Source: Engraulis encrasicolus (taxonomy: Eukaryota > Chordata > Actinopteri > Clupeiformes > Engraulidae). From it: a DNA stretch of 64,000 nucleotides. Made by a program: the position numbers and the translations under genes. The stretch covers positions 44,328,187-44,392,186 of the forward strand of contig NC_085867.1 of NCBI RefSeq assembly GCF_034702125.1, in the 5' to 3' direction. Numbering within the stretch: position 1 is the stretch's first letter; each line of letters starts with the position of its first letter. A model generated the notes under the pieces. That model saw only the letters and a list, made by a program, of their open reading frames with translations. It searched no databases and was not told the DNA's origin. Positions 23,718 through 36,052 of the stretch are shown one piece after another.

Positions 23718-24643
23718 GGATAAAGAGAAAGGTTAACAAATCTGCATATCCATCCAATACACATTATACATGTACTGCTAAAAGATAATTTCTATGTAAA
23801 TACACAGACTGCACTTATGGCCAGCACACAGTATACATTCAGCTGGGAAAACAACATATTCTATTGCCAGTTTTAAATTTTCCTCTACGGTGTCACTGTA
23901 TTCACAATAGGAGCAAGTGGATTGTAGACTGGGAAATCCCTTGCTTCTTTGCACAATCGTTCTGATCCGAAAGACAACATGGAGTTACCAGCTAGGGTGC
24001 CAGATCATGGTCCCTTTCTCTGCAATCAGAGAGCAGGGAGGCGTGGATAGGCGATGAATGCCTACAAAGGCGTCTGCTAAATGCTAATGTAATGTAATGT
24101 AATGTAATGTGTAAAAAGACAAACATACGTGGTTCTCCCCAAGACCAGATGAAATGTCCACCAGAGACTCTGGAAACAGAAACAGAGACAACATCAAACA
24201 CTTGCATCAGATATACACAAAATAGACTACAGAAATATAATTGGCCAAAGCATCATGTCACTGGTGCCTTTGTTGCAAGTTGCTTGAGCTTAATAGATAA
24301 ATTAAGTGTAAACTTAAGGAAAACATGGCGTAGCCCCATAATGCATGCCGTACCTCCAGTGGCACGCTGTAATAGTCATTGAAAGCTTAATTACCATAGT
24401 ACTATACTACTATAACATAACACATGGCCTGTAGTAATGCTCTATGACTTGGTCAATGCCATTCTGGTAACAGCAAGTGTATAACGCAGTGTTAACGGGT
24501 TAAAGAGGCAGCATCAGCCTAACAACTTAAAGACGACACATCAAACTTCACGGTTTGCATTAGGACTTGAGTTTAAAGTTCAAATCAGACTTATGAGTTT
24601 TGAAACTACGCCATACTTACAGTCTGACCTACAGTAGACACCA

Positions 24644-24752
<109 letters not shown>

Positions 24753-24786
24753 CTGTGGTATTCTGTGACGAGTAAAGCAGGTGAGG

Positions 24787-24815
24787 ACTCACTGTACTGT
24801 GTTGTGACACCCCTT
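24787..24815 (-). other. duplicate first-exon donor-like segment
   Basis: Minus-strand sequence ends CACAGTACA|GTGAGTCC, closely similar to the true first-exon donor CACAAGACA|GTGAGTTC at 24947. Both have a (TG)n tract just downstream (lower coordinates). This suggests tandem duplication of the first exon plus its flanking TG tract. There is no transcript evidence in the sequence itself. Confidence 0.4.
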
Positions 24816-24818
24816 TCT

Positions 24819-24927
<109 letters not shown>

Positions 24928-24946
24928 AAAGAGAGAGAGAACTCAC

Positions 24947-24978
24947 TGTCTTGTGCTGTGTTCCCCCTCTGGACGCCT
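24947..24978 (-). other. putative untranslated first exon of the myosin gene
   Basis: A short segment between a TATA box and a good donor (GACA|GTGAGT, GT at 24945-24946) would be spliced to the acceptor before the ATG exon (CAG at 23386-23388). The start is placed about 30 bp from the TATA box by inference. Vertebrate sarcomeric myosins typically have such a non-coding first exon. Confidence 0.6.
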
Positions 24979-25005
24979 CTGTGTCCTCCGCTGGCTCCTG
25001 AGGGT

Positions 25006-25073
25006 CCTTATATTGAAGCCGCTCCCCCGCTAAGCAGCCGCCACACCGCCCGCTAAGCAGCCGTCAAATAAGG
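25006..25073 (-). promoter_or_regulatory. candidate myosin promoter: TATA box, GC-rich repeat, CArG-like site
   Basis: TATAAGG on the minus strand at 25006-25012 lies in an AATATAAGGACC context. Upstream lie two copies of a 14-bp direct repeat CCGCTAAGCAGCCG (plus-strand sense, 25027-25040 and 25050-25063). Next comes CCTTATTTGA at 25064-25073, one base off the CArG/SRF consensus CC(A/T)6GG. The arrangement fits a muscle promoter, but factor binding is inferred only. Confidence 0.55.
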
Positions 25074-25099
25074 ACACACTTTACTATATTTTACACCAA

Positions 25100-27000
25100 G
25101 AATTCCATCACTCAAACACACTGACACACACACACAGCGGCCGACACACATGTACATACACACATGCGTGCATGCTCACACGCATACACATACATGCACA
25201 CACACGCAGGCAGGCAGTAAAACATAAACAAGTTTGCATTGTCAGATCATTGAATCAATAAATAAATGAATGAACGAAAGCGTTTCGAGTAACTTTACTG
25301 TGCAGTAGGCCTACATACAGTTGATTAGAAGTTGTACTGTAAGTCTCACCAGTGCACTTTTAAATATATTTCATAATCTTTTCATTGTCTTATTGATTGA
25401 TTGATTCATTTTTATCCTCTACTGATATATAACAGATCAGTCAGCCTATATGATGCTGTTTTGCCCTATCCTCAGACTAACCATATCTGATTTGAAGACT
25501 AAGCATATCTGATTGAGAGTACGTAAGACCAGCAGTTGCCTGAAACAGGGCATACTTTATTTAATTATTTATTGTTTAAGTACAGCAACAAGACCCTGCA
25601 GTAAATTGTGTACTGCAAGAATTCAATTAAGGTAAACTTTACTCTGCAACATTTCCTCTGTAACATTTTTTTTTTTTAATTTTTTAAAGGTGTCATGATA
25701 CTGCTTTGGGCCTTGTGTGTTTTTGTAGTCCAGCATATTATTGCTGTAGTTGTGTCAGCAGGGATTAAGTAACTAAGCTTACAGACTGTAGTGGTCTTTC
25801 CTATCACACATACGCTACATACAAGCATCGTTGGCACGTCCAGAGCAGGACTCGGGCCAAAAAAACCTCAGGCTGCCGCCAGGCATTCACAGCCAACACC
25901 AGTCTGCCAGGCATTCAGAGAGGCAATGAAGTGACCTGTGACAACATTTTTAGTCATCTAGTAGCCTCTTAGTTCAGATGAGGTTGCCTACATCATAACA
26001 ACACTACTATGACATTACCGAGAGCCTTAATTAACATATTAAGACATAGCCATTACAATTTTGGTAACAGTAAGGTTATAACATAGGCTCTGCGCTTAGG
26101 GTTAAGAGCTATTTCGACCACAACAGCCGAAATGAATATTTTTTACATTAACCTGACTCAGGGAGGTCAGCTGTAACGGCATGTGGACTGATACCACTAC
26201 ATTGAAGGGAGGACCTGGGGTTTCCAACCATCCCTTGAAATACGGAATCGTCCCGTATTTAGAGATAAAAGTACAGGTTCCGTATTGAGCTGAAACGGGA
26301 CACAGGACGTTAAAATGCCGGAAACTACATCAAAGAAATACATTTTTTTTCTGGGAAGGACCCCCAGACCCCCCCGCAACAATGAAGTGTCCTGTATTTT
26401 TTCATTGTTTGTTGACAACCATCGGGGAGGACCAGGCCAAAATCATCAACAGTCCGGCGGGCCACCAGGCAAATGCCCTGTATGCCATATAGTCAATTCA
26501 ACCATCCAGAGTTACTGTAGTTAGCAGCTGCTGCGTCGGTGGGTTTGAGGACATTCCTGAGTTGCAGAGACAGTGAGTAATGATGGGAAAGAGAAGGTGT
26601 TAGGTGACGGTATTCACAATATTCACTTCATGCAGCATTGTGTGATCATAAAATATGACCATATGCAAAAATAAAAAAAACACACACGCACAATATATGA
26701 TAGTATATTCCCAAGAGTGGCTGAGGAAAAAAATGCTTGTAAATTGGAACTAACAGCAACAAAAATGCTCCCCAGAGCCTTCGCCACCTGACAGGGCTAT
26801 ATTTATCCCCATCTGACCCCCGTTAGTTAGGCCTCCCAGGCATTCCTCTAAGGAACTCAGAGTTATCTTATTTTTATGATTTGTTGACCGAGTTTTACGT
26901 AGGTCCACAGTTCAGCTAACCCCCATGAATCAGATGATTTACGATTTCTGTTACAACTAGAGCACAATAGAGTATAGTAACACTGAAGTAGTGTAGAGTA
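25100..27000. other. upstream intergenic region, no gene recognised
   Basis: Mixed CA-rich sequence (25110-25205) and a partial retroposon match at 25960-26105 (shared with 11990-12110). The segment at 26195-26480 repeats GGGAAGGACCCCCAGACC and GGCAAATGCCCTG motifs of the repeat cluster seen at 5120-5560. No supported coding exon. Confidence 0.45.
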
Positions 27001-27018
27001 CAGTAACGTTATATCCCG

Positions 27019-27884
27019 CACTGTAAAAAATTATATCAGTGATAAATCATGATAACTTATAGTTGATATATTCTGCTATACACTGCCATGGCAACAGCAT
27101 GGTTTAACTTGAAATCAAAAGTTAACCAACTGCCTCAGAATTCCAAGTTAATTTAAATCTTTATTGAGCTGTGTGTGTTGTTTGAACACAAACTTACAAT
27201 AAGGATTTAAATTAACTTGGAATTCTGAGGCAGCTGGTATTTCTTACAGGAGGATAAACACTGTAAAACATTGTACCCAGTTAAACGTAAAAAAGTAAGT
27301 TGCACTGCTGCCTTAGGTTTGTAAGTTAACCCAACTGAGAAAGTCTTGAGTTGAGTTAACTTACTGTACAAATGTAAGGCAGCAGGCAACTTACCTTTTT
27401 AACGTTTAACTGGCTTGCAATGTTTTACAGCGCAATAGAGAGGAGTACACTGAAGTAGAGTAGAGTAGATTAGAATAACTTTATTGATTACAGAGAAAAT
27501 TAATGTGCCCAGATTAAACATTAAAGCAAGCACTTGCACACATTCAGACATCAGGCAGATCAAGCATTTATCATCCATCTGCAGATAACCATCGTTACCT
27601 GGATAGATTAACTTGGAATTCTGAGGCAGCTGGTAAACTCGTGATTACAAGTTAATTTAAATCTTTATTGTAAGTTGTGTGGAGTTGTGTTGTGTTGTTT
27701 GAACACAAAGCTGCAATTCAAAGCTTCACACAACTTATAATAAAGTTAACTTGGAATTCTGAGGCAGATGGTAAACTCGTGATTTCAAGTTAAACCATGT
27801 TGGTTTTTTTTACAGTGTATAGCAGAATGAATTAACTATATCATTTATCATGATTTATCACTGATATCATGTTTTATAGTGTAG
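27019..27884. mobile_element. long foldback element with about 130-bp inverted ends
   Basis: CACTGTAAAAAATTATATCAGTGATAAATCATGATAA at the left recurs inverted at 27815-27884, and the pairing continues through ATGGTTTAACTTGAAATCA and GCCTCAGAATTCCAAGTTAA. The inner part contains further inverted copies of the AATTCTGAGGCAG block (27137, 27220, 27615, 27757) and a nested smaller palindromic MITE. There is no coding capacity. Confidence 0.75.
27258..27432. mobile_element. palindromic MITE, ACTGTAAAACATTG family
   Basis: CACTGTAAAACATTG...GTAAGTTGCACTGCTGCCTT is inverted as AAGGCAGCAGGCAACTTAC...GCAATGTTTTACAG. It is nested in the foldback element at 27019-27884. Related copies are at 3877-3960, 30296-30436 and 57770-57956. 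Confidence 0.8.
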
Positions 27885-27886
27885 AC

Positions 27887-28137
27887 CAGGGGTCAGGAAC
27901 CATTTATGTTCAGAGAGCCATGAAAGCCAAAAGTTTAAAGACATTTTCGTGAGACCCATACCATTTTAAAAACACAGAATACAGTTAAAAGCATGTATTT
28001 CAATTAAGCCCAACAATTTTAGAGCGTGTTGTGAAGTTACTACTTTCATTAAAGGTAACATAACAGGTAAGTAAGAGCCAGATACAGTTCTCAAAAGAGT
28101 CACATGTTGCTCTCCAGCCATAGGTTCCTGACCCGTG
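27887..28137. mobile_element. hAT-type MITE, 251 bp
   Basis: Ends CAGGGGTCAGGAACC and GGTTCCTGACCCGTG are inverted. The flanking 8-bp repeat is GTGTAGAC (27879-27886) versus GTGTAGAG (28138-28145). It abuts the right end of the foldback element. Confidence 0.82.
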
Positions 28138-28269
28138 GTGTAGAGTAAGCAAAGGTTGTTCCGGAAATGTATAAATAAAATAAAGAATAAAATGAATATG
28201 ACGTGTGGCTGCAGGCTACGGCACAGTACAGGCAGAGCTAGCAAGGTCGCCAATGCCCTGACAGCCAAG

Positions 28270-28420
28270 GAAGTCAACAGTGGGCACAAAGGGGTCAGTT
28301 ATCCCAGGCCCAGGGAGAAGGGGGCCCAGAAATGGGTCCTCATCACATTGCATGTATTGGGTGAGGGAGGCCTTTCAGATGACTTTGTTCCTGGCCCAGC
28401 CAAAGCTGTCAGTGGCCCTG
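28270..28420. repeat. GGCCC-rich interspersed repeat
   Basis: This copy of the family at 37359-37515 shares CAGGGAGAAGGGGGCCCAGA and TTTCAGATGACTTTGTTCC and ends GTCAGTGGCCCTG. No coding capacity. Confidence 0.6.
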
Positions 28421-28894
28421 CTGACAGCTGGTATGTGGGAGTGGGAGTGTGGCTCACTGGGAGGCGTTTGGGGACAGCGGGAGGAAGTGTGGCTTACTGG
28501 GGTAAAGTGATGGTGGGAGGTCTGAGGGACTGGATCATCTGAGGACGGGAGAAAGCAGCATGCAGGAAAAAGCAGCAGGAGAAAGCAGAGGGAGAAAGCA
28601 GCATGCAGGAGATTCAAGGAGTTTATTGTCTTTGTCAATGAAGTCAACGAAATTGTTGGTGGAGCAACAACACTGCGTAGTTTGAAGTAGGCCTATAGAA
28701 GTAACCAAAAAGAAGTAGTCAAATAAAGTCTAAATTCATGAAGTATATCATGAAGTATAATAAATTAAAGTAAATAATAGTAATAATATGAGTAATAATA
28801 CATTAATCAAGTAAATCAAACAGTAAAAAATGAGATCCCCCTCCCCACAATTCAAGGTTAAAAAACCCAGTGCTGTTGATATTTTTAAGGTGCA

Positions 28895-29009
<115 letters not shown>

Positions 29010-29339
29010 TATGCACATATGTATGAATAAACAAATCAATAGGATGTTACAGTAAGGGCCATCAAGGAGAACGCAGCAGGAGAAATCAGCACGCAGGAGA
29101 AATCAGCATGCAGGAGAAATCAGCATGCAAGAGAAAGCAGCAGCCAACAGACCTGTAGCCAAACCCAGGACACGTCACGCTGAGGAGATGTGTAAGATGT
29201 GTATGCTGCTAAAATGCTTAACTGTTTTCCATTCATTGTTGTTTTACACTGTACAGTAGATTGATCTTTTTGCACTGTATTTAAACGTGCTTTACAAATA
29301 ATACTTACTTACTTACTATGTGTACATACTCAGGCACAT

Positions 29340-29600
29340 GCCAGATGGATTTTGGATGTCTGTCTTTATTTTTTTTTATTACCTTATCACTTATACCTTA
29401 TTAGTATTAGCCTACCTCTTACTTGGTTCTGTGCATTGTTATTGATCCTGTCTTCCACTCAAGTGTATGTCTTGTTAAATGCCAGCCCTTTGTACATCCA
29501 TGTCTTTGCATGGGACAGAAGAGAAACGCAACTTCAATTTCCTTGTATGACCTGTGCATATGAAGAAACTGACTATAAAAGCTGTTTTGACTTGACTGGA
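29340..29600 (+). mobile_element. retroposon 3' end
   Basis: It contains GCATGGGACAGAAGAGAAACG and the terminal GTGCATATGAAGAAACTGAC followed by TATAAAAGCTGTTTTGACTTG. The same terminus occurs on the minus strand at 45155-45235. The open frame over this stretch has no conserved domain and runs on into the next element. Confidence 0.55.
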
Positions 29601-29612
29601 CCTGAAGTCAAT

Positions 29613-30266
29613 GGCTGCGTCTCAAATCACGCACTTGTGCACTTCGGGCACTGTGTTTCAGTGCCTAGGGCGCTCACGCTGAAAATTTCAGTTGAGACAG
29701 TGCACGGAAAGTGCCAGGATGATCCCCTAACAATGGCGGAAAAATGCAGTGCTGGAATGATGGGCAGAATCTCAAATGGTGCACTTGTGCACTTCAGTGT
29801 CCATGTTTCAGTGTGTATGACGTATTAGTTATGCACTCAACATAGTGCCTGAAGTGCACAAGTGCGCCATTTGAGATCCAGCCATGGACACTGCACCCAG
29901 TAAACGGCGGCCATTTTGACAATGACACGGAAGAAATGAGGCATTCAGTTCAATAGAAGAGTTTGGTCAACAGTCTCCTAATTCTGTAAGTAATGTTGAT
30001 GGGACACCAACCTTTTCATGCCAACCAAAGTATTTCATGTGTGATTGTTGTCCTTTGGGGTGAAAGAAATGGAAATACAAGCACCAGACGCTGTGAATTG
30101 TAAACAGTAGCCAACTGATATTTTGGCCAGCTAATGCCATGCTCAGCCGTCACTTCCAGCAAGGGTAGTGCATAGTGCTCAAAATTTTCCACGACACTAT
30201 GCACTAAAGACATCAGTGCACTGTGACCTGACTGTCAGTGCACTGTCCGTGATTTGAGACATAGCC
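29613..30266. mobile_element. non-autonomous element with GGCTGCGTCTCAAAT ends
   Basis: The left end GGCTGCGTCTCAAATCACG is matched by the inverted CGTGATTTGAGACATAGCC. Inner GTGCACTTGTGCACTTC motifs also occur in both orientations. I could not define a clean target duplication. Confidence 0.65.
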
Positions 30267-30295
30267 AATGCCTCTGTTCTGGCTAAATCAGTGTA

Positions 30296-30436
30296 GAACA
30301 TTGGCGCTAGTTAAAGGTAAAAAAGTAAGTTGCCCTGCTGCCCTAAGTTTGTAATTTAACTCAACCTGAGCTGAGTTGAGTTAAGCCTTGAGTTGAGCTC
30401 ACTGTGAGTGTCACTGGCCTGCAATGTTTTACAGTA
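30296..30436. mobile_element. palindromic MITE, ACTGTAAAACATTG family
   Basis: AAAAAGTAAGTTGCCCTGC...AACTCAACCTGAGCTGAGTTGAGTTAAG...CTGCAATGTTTTACAG. The copy is diverged and partly shortened relative to 27258-27432. Confidence 0.65.
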
Positions 30437-31413
30437 GTAGTACCTAAATGGCCAAGAGCTGTCTCACATACCCTGATATGCATTAGTGATTGTTAATGTA
30501 TTAACCCACTGAATAAAGATTGTTTTGGACATTTTTTAATCACCTGAATTGCCTGGACGAATGATTCCCCCCCTTCATTTTTGTTGAACATGTTGGTGTA
30601 AAAGTGAATACACCTCTATATTAAAATCCCAGAGATCATGAGCTGCTTCAGAAGTCACAGAACCTGCTGATATGCATTTTTCTTATGGTGAAATCTAGGC
30701 TCCCAGTTTTGTCAGTCTGTTAAACTGTTCAGCTTGTTTGGTTGCACAACAGTCTTCTGACTGTTGAGGTCGAAACGTTATCCTGCCATGAAATAATAAA
30801 ATACAACAAAAAGGATTTTAAGTGTGCGGACTTCTCAATCTGAAAACTACAGTTGACCTTCGTCCTGCACCTTCTCCTGGGATGTGCACAATCCTCTCCT
30901 TCAACTGCACTCATATAGTGGTCAATGTCGTTTCATCAGGAGCACACGTCAGGGCAGTGCAACGACAGCCAGTACCACTATATTATGGATTTTTTTTAGA
31001 AGCATCTAAGAAGCATATTCATTGCAGAATATCAGCCACCAATTACTACTTAATTTATGGTCATTAAATGCTGTTACTCCACCTGATGTCTAAAGCCCAA
31101 ATAAACAGCACGTGTGAGTGTGTAGGCTATTGTACAGTATGCTACAGTACCATGTGTGAATGTGTATGCTATTGTACAGTATGCCACAGTACCACGTGTG
31201 AGTGTGTATGCTATTGTGCGGTATGCTACAGTACCACGTGTGAGTGTGTATGCTATTGTACAGTATGCTACAGTACCACGTGTGAGTGTGTATGCTATTG
31301 TACAGTATGCTACAGTACCACATGTAGGCTATTGTACAGTATGCTACAGTACCACATGTGAGTGTGTAGGCTATTGTACAGTATGCTACAGTACCACATG
31401 TAGGCTATGGTAC

Positions 31414-32473
31414 CATACCTATCAACTTTGAGCTCCCAAAATCTGGGAAAATTCCCACATTTTAAGCCAAAATCCGAGAAATTTTCTAAAGGTCAAATTT
31501 TGACAGTCAACGGGATGACAGAGACAGATCGGATGGTGCGTTCTACTCTCCTTTTCACAACAGCGCGCGTGCAAAGACAGACCCTGTCTAAAATCCCTCA
31601 GCACACGTTTTACAGCGTGGAGAAACAATACAATGAAAACAAAACAATGAAATGAGCGCAATGAGTTTCTTCTTGTTATTTTGTCGCACAAGTTGTCTGT
31701 TCGTGCAAAATTTCGTGCTGGTACAGGTTGTGATTAGGTTAATCGCATGATACGCTGTTCCGAGGCTTTTTTATGCGTTGCATGAACTGACAGTTTCTGA
31801 GGAAAAGACTGGGCGCACAGGCGCTACGGAGCTCGAGGTTGACAGCTTGTATTTTCAAACTTTAATTCTTGGTGGTATCTGGCATACGTCTTCTGGCAGG
31901 TAGCTTGATAAGCAAGACCCTCTGTCTCTCTCTTCAAGAGGAGGTGTGGCTCGTCGGACAGGGCCGTAAATAGCCTATAAATAGCCTACTGGACCGACAG
32001 TGTTTTTTGATAATGTGAGAAATCCGGGATATTTCCGGGAAAAAATTCAAATCGGGAAGAAATTGGGAAATGAGTCAAAATTAGGGAGGTTAATCGCATG
32101 ATACGCTGTTCCGAGGCTTTTTTATGCGTTGCATGAACTGACCGTTTCTGAGGAAAAGACTGGGCGCACAGGCGCTACGGAGCTCGAGGTTGACAGCTCG
32201 TATTTTCAAACTTTAATTCTTGGTGGTATCTGGCATACGTCTTCTGGCAGGTAGCTTGATAAACAAGACCCTCTGTCTCTCTCTTCAAGAGGGGGTGTGG
32301 TTCGTCGGACAGGGCCGTAAGTAGCCTATAAATAGCCTACTGGACCGACAGTGTTTTTTGATAATGTGAGAAATCCGGGATATTTCCGGGAAAAAAATCA
32401 AATCGGGAAGAAATCGGGAAATGAGTCAAAATTAGGGAGTTTCCCGGGAAATTAGGGATGGTTGACAGGTATG
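31414..32473. mobile_element. hAT-type element, 1060 bp, inside the minisatellite
   Basis: The left end CATACCTATCAACTTTGAGC and right end GATGGTTGACAGGTATG are inverted. A perfect 8-bp duplication TATGGTAC lies at 31406-31413 and 32474-32481. The interior carries a 351-bp tandem duplication (31737-32087 and 32088 to about 32438). A related element with the same ends but swapped left/right is at 38537-39235. No intact transposase frame. Confidence 0.88.
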
Positions 32474-32604
32474 TATGGTACAGTACTGTATGTAGCTACA
32501 GTACCACATGTGAGTGTGTAGGCTATTGTACAGTATGCTACAGTACCACATGTGAGTGTGTAGGCTATTGTACAGTATGCTACAGAACCACGTGTAGGCT
32601 ATGG

Positions 32605-32945
32605 GGGTGGCAACCAACATTCAGACATACCGCCATTCCGACAGTATTTGATTGTCATTCCGAGCCATTTCGAGTCATTTGAACATTGTTGCAAGTAAGT
32701 AAAGGTGCGTGAACAACGTTCTAACTCAATTGACATTTGCAACAATGTTGCTACATGAGCGGAAGTGGAGAGAGTGACAGCGCAATTACAGGATTAGTGT
32801 ATAATTTAGCGTCTAGTTTTGTCACGGTCCAAATGCCCTTACGGGTAGGGTCTGAAAACAGTTCCTGCAATCTGGGAAAATGTTTTTTTTTGCGATTAAA
32901 ACTCAATGTCGGAATGGCGGTATGTCTGAATGGCAGTATGTAACC
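32605..32945. mobile_element. MITE with 26-bp perfect inverted repeat, inside the minisatellite
   Basis: CATTCAGACATACCGCCATT...CGACA at 32619-32644 is the exact reverse complement of 32907-32932. A nested inverted pair AACATTGTTGCAA/TTGCAACAATGTT lies near 32682 and 32728. The outer boundaries are uncertain. Confidence 0.7.
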
Positions 32946-33871
32946 GACTATTGTACAGTATGCTACAGTACCACATGTGAGTGTGTAGGCTATTGTACAG
33001 TATGCTACAGTACCACATGTGAGTGTGTAGGCTATTGTACAGTATGCTACAGTACCACATGTGAGTGTGTAGGCTATGTAAGGGATAATTGACGACACGG
33101 TGTGCGTATAACAGGAAAAATAATGCACACCTAGGTGGTGATGCGGCCACGACGCGAAGCGGAGTAAATGCTGTTACTCCACCTGATGTCTAAATAAACA
33201 GCATGTGTGAGTGTGTATGCTATTGTACAGTATGCTACAGTACCACATGTGAGTGTGTAGGCTATTGTACCATATGCTACAGTACCACATGTGAGTGTGT
33301 ATGCTATTGTACAGTATGCTACAGTACCACATGTAGGCTATTGTACAGTATGCTACAGTAGGCTACCATGTGTAGGCTATTGTACAGTATGCTACAGTAC
33401 CACGTGTGAGTGTGTATGCTATTTTACAGTATGCTACAGTACCACGTGTGAGTATGTAGGCTATTGTACAGTATGCTACAGTACCACATGTAGGCTATTG
33501 TACAGTATGCTACAGTACCACGTGTGAGTGTGTAGGCTATTGTAGGCCTACAGTATGCTATATTACCACGTGTAGGCTATTGTACAGTATGCTACAGTAG
33601 CCTACCACGTGTAAGTAAAGAAGAAAGAGTAAAGAATTTGGGAAAATAATGTATTCACGCTTAATTAATTATTATTTAATTATAATTCATCATTAATAAT
33701 CATTATTAAGTACTTATAGGTGTTTATTAGCATTTATGTCAAGTTCACAGTGTAGAGGTATTCACAGACAACCTGTTAATGTGTGTAAATATATGAATGT
33801 GTTTAAAATACAGCTAGGCTTAAATACGTGCCGTGCATACAAGACATTACAGTATGGCTGGTATTCAAAAT

Positions 33872-33930
33872 TGAGTGTGTGTGTGTGTGTGTGCGTGCGT
33901 GTGTGTGCGTGCGTGTGCGTATGTGTGAAA
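33872..33930. repeat. (TG)n/(CGTG)n microsatellite
   Basis: Interrupted TG repeat with GCGTGCG units. Confidence 0.9.
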
Positions 33931-34069
33931 TGTCTTCCTCAAACATGTCCACTTGAATGATTTATAACATGAGTGGCCCAACTATGCCACAAAAAGGAAA
34001 TGGTATCCAAACATTCATGCAGCATGCTGTGTGGAAGCCAGCCACCCACTCACCAGTACGCACACACAC

Positions 34070-34225
<156 letters not shown>

Positions 34226-34689
34226 CATGTGAGAGAAGGCTCTTTGGCTCCCATGTGTACAGAAGAGTTATGGCTACCATTCCAGAGGTGAGGAGTGAGA
34301 GGTTTACTACTGGTGTCCTGTAGCACTCTCCATATAGCCAGGCCAAGCCCTCCTAGTGACTCCTAGTCAGGCCAGGAGCAATACAAATATCGTTTCTGAG
34401 TTCCAGAGAAATCGGGAACTCCACCACCCACCCACTTTGTCGAGAGTTTACAATTATACAGTAAGTGTATGAGACGTCGGGAACATTAGGTCCAATCAGG
34501 TCCATAACTTAAAATGTCTGTTAAAATGCATAGTTTGCAGCACATTTTAGGTCAATGTATCCCTGTCCACCACTGACCACACGGTGAGTTCCATGCCTTT
34601 GCAAAAAAAACAAATTAAAGCAGTTTTACGAGCGGTTGTTTTGAGTGTAGCATTGGAGAGATTATAGGGGGGATAAAAAAAACCTGAAT

Positions 34690-34830
34690 GAGCTAAAACG
34701 CTGTGCCATTACACCGGCGAGCCAGGTTCGATTCTGATCTGAGGTCCTTTGCCGATCTTTCCCCTCTCTCTCTCCCCACTTGTTTGCTGTCAAACTCTCA
34801 AACTTTCCTGTCCTAAATAAAGGCATAAAA
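34690..34830 (+). mobile_element. tRNA-derived SINE, 3' part
   Basis: Begins inside a tRNA-like region (CATTACACCGGCGAGCC, B box GGTTCGATTCT). It continues with TGAGGTCCTTTGCCGATC, a CTCTCTCTC stretch and the end AAATAAAGGCATAAAA. The 5' part of the head is degraded. Confidence 0.65.
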
Positions 34831-35439
34831 ATAAACCCCTTTAAATTATTTTCCACGACTACTTAAGCGTTCTACTGCCAGTACAGCACAGATTATGAGG
34901 CTTAACCTAATTTACAGATAACAACTCGAAACAAAAATGTTCTGAAGCAAAACCTTTATTATGTATATCGTCGACAGGATTTTTAATCCGGGTGATAGTG
35001 GCTTGAGTTGTGACATTTACTCGGCTTCTTTGCTCTAAGAGAAAGAACAAACCAAACATGAATTACTTGACATGCAAGACATAAACATACATATGATTGA
35101 CATGCAAGACATGAACATAAATATGATTGACTTTACATGTAAGTTCAAGGCACCATCAAATATCATCCATCTCCTGTACACTAAGCACACAGCCATCCCT
35201 ATATGGCACCAGGCTGCAAGACGGACTAAAACGACCCACAGACAGACAGACGGGGTTTGAAATATTTATGTACGTATCCCCAGGGGTGACAGTAGTTTTC
35301 GTTTCTTATCAGTGCTACCCCCACCCTCAAATAAACAATAAACAAACAAAATAAAGATGTGCACTACAGATCTATATCGCTGCATGACTAGGGGGGCAGC
35401 ATTAACCCTATTCTTTTACCGGTACAGCTGTGAATTTTA

Positions 35440-36052
35440 TACCAGTGCTACAGACTGCAACAGACTCCTCCAGATGTTTTACCAGTCTGTCATGGCTAGT
35501 GTGCTTTCATATGCTGTGGCATGCTGGGGCATGACGGGAGCCTTAGGAGGAGAGATGCTGGATGCCTGGACAAGCTGGTGAGGAAAGCAGGATCTGTTGT
35601 TGGTACAGAATTGGAGGCTCTCAGTACCACAGCTGAAAAGATGATATTGGGCAGATTGGACTCTATAATGGACAATGACCACCATTCCTTGCACTCAGTC
35701 TTTGCCAACCAGTGAAGTCTGTTCAGCCACAGATTCCTCGCCATTCCCTACAAGACTGACAGGCTGTGCAAGTCCCAAGTTTGTCCCCAGGGCCATCCAG
35801 CTATTTAACTCTACAACTCAAAAGAGCACACTGAAGGAGATTGTTATAGGTAACTGGACCGCATAACCACCCCACCACCCTGCCCCCCTTCCATCCCCCA
35901 TCCATCCCTCCTCCAACCATCAGTAACAACTATTGCAACGAGAGATTTTTTATATCTGAATGTTTAATGTTAAATAATCAATTTTTTGTATGTATGCTAC
36001 TAGACATCTAAATTTCCTTCGGGATTAATAAATGTTACTCCACTCTACTCTA
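35440..36052 (+). pseudogene. L2/CR1-like LINE, 3' end of the reverse transcriptase ORF, frameshifted
   Basis: Peptide blocks spread over three plus frames match the C-terminus of fish L2-like LINE polyproteins: FYQSVMASVLSYAVACWG, LDKLVRKAGSVVGTELEAL, LDSIMDNDHHSLHSVFANQ, then a PRAIQLFNSTTQKST-like end. At least two frameshifts and a stop separate them. The 3' UTR ends CTTCGGGATTAATAAATG followed by ACTCT units, the same terminus as at 50104-50175/50926-51100. Confidence 0.75.

Larger units (their letters stand above)
31104..33606. repeat. 38-40-bp minisatellite, block-duplicated and interrupted
   Basis: Units of the type GTGTGAGTGTGTAGGCTATT followed by GTACAGTATGCTACAGTACC recur at 31104-31405, 32482-32605, 32946-33075 and 33205-33606. 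Shorter units lacking GTGAGTGTG occur. The array is interrupted by two DNA elements (31414-32473 and 32605-32945). The leader TGCTGTTACTCCACCTGATG precedes both the first block (31069) and the last (33170), so the array start has been duplicated. Confidence 0.9.

Noticed and set aside
29352..29828. 158-codon open frame starting MDVCLYFFLLPYHLYL
   Set aside because: It runs through a retroposon tail and into a different repeat element; no domain and no splice or promoter context.
31104..33606. Regular 38-40-bp repeats reminiscent of a CRISPR array
   Set aside because: The units are contiguous tandem repeats without unique spacers, in a vertebrate-type genome with no cas genes.
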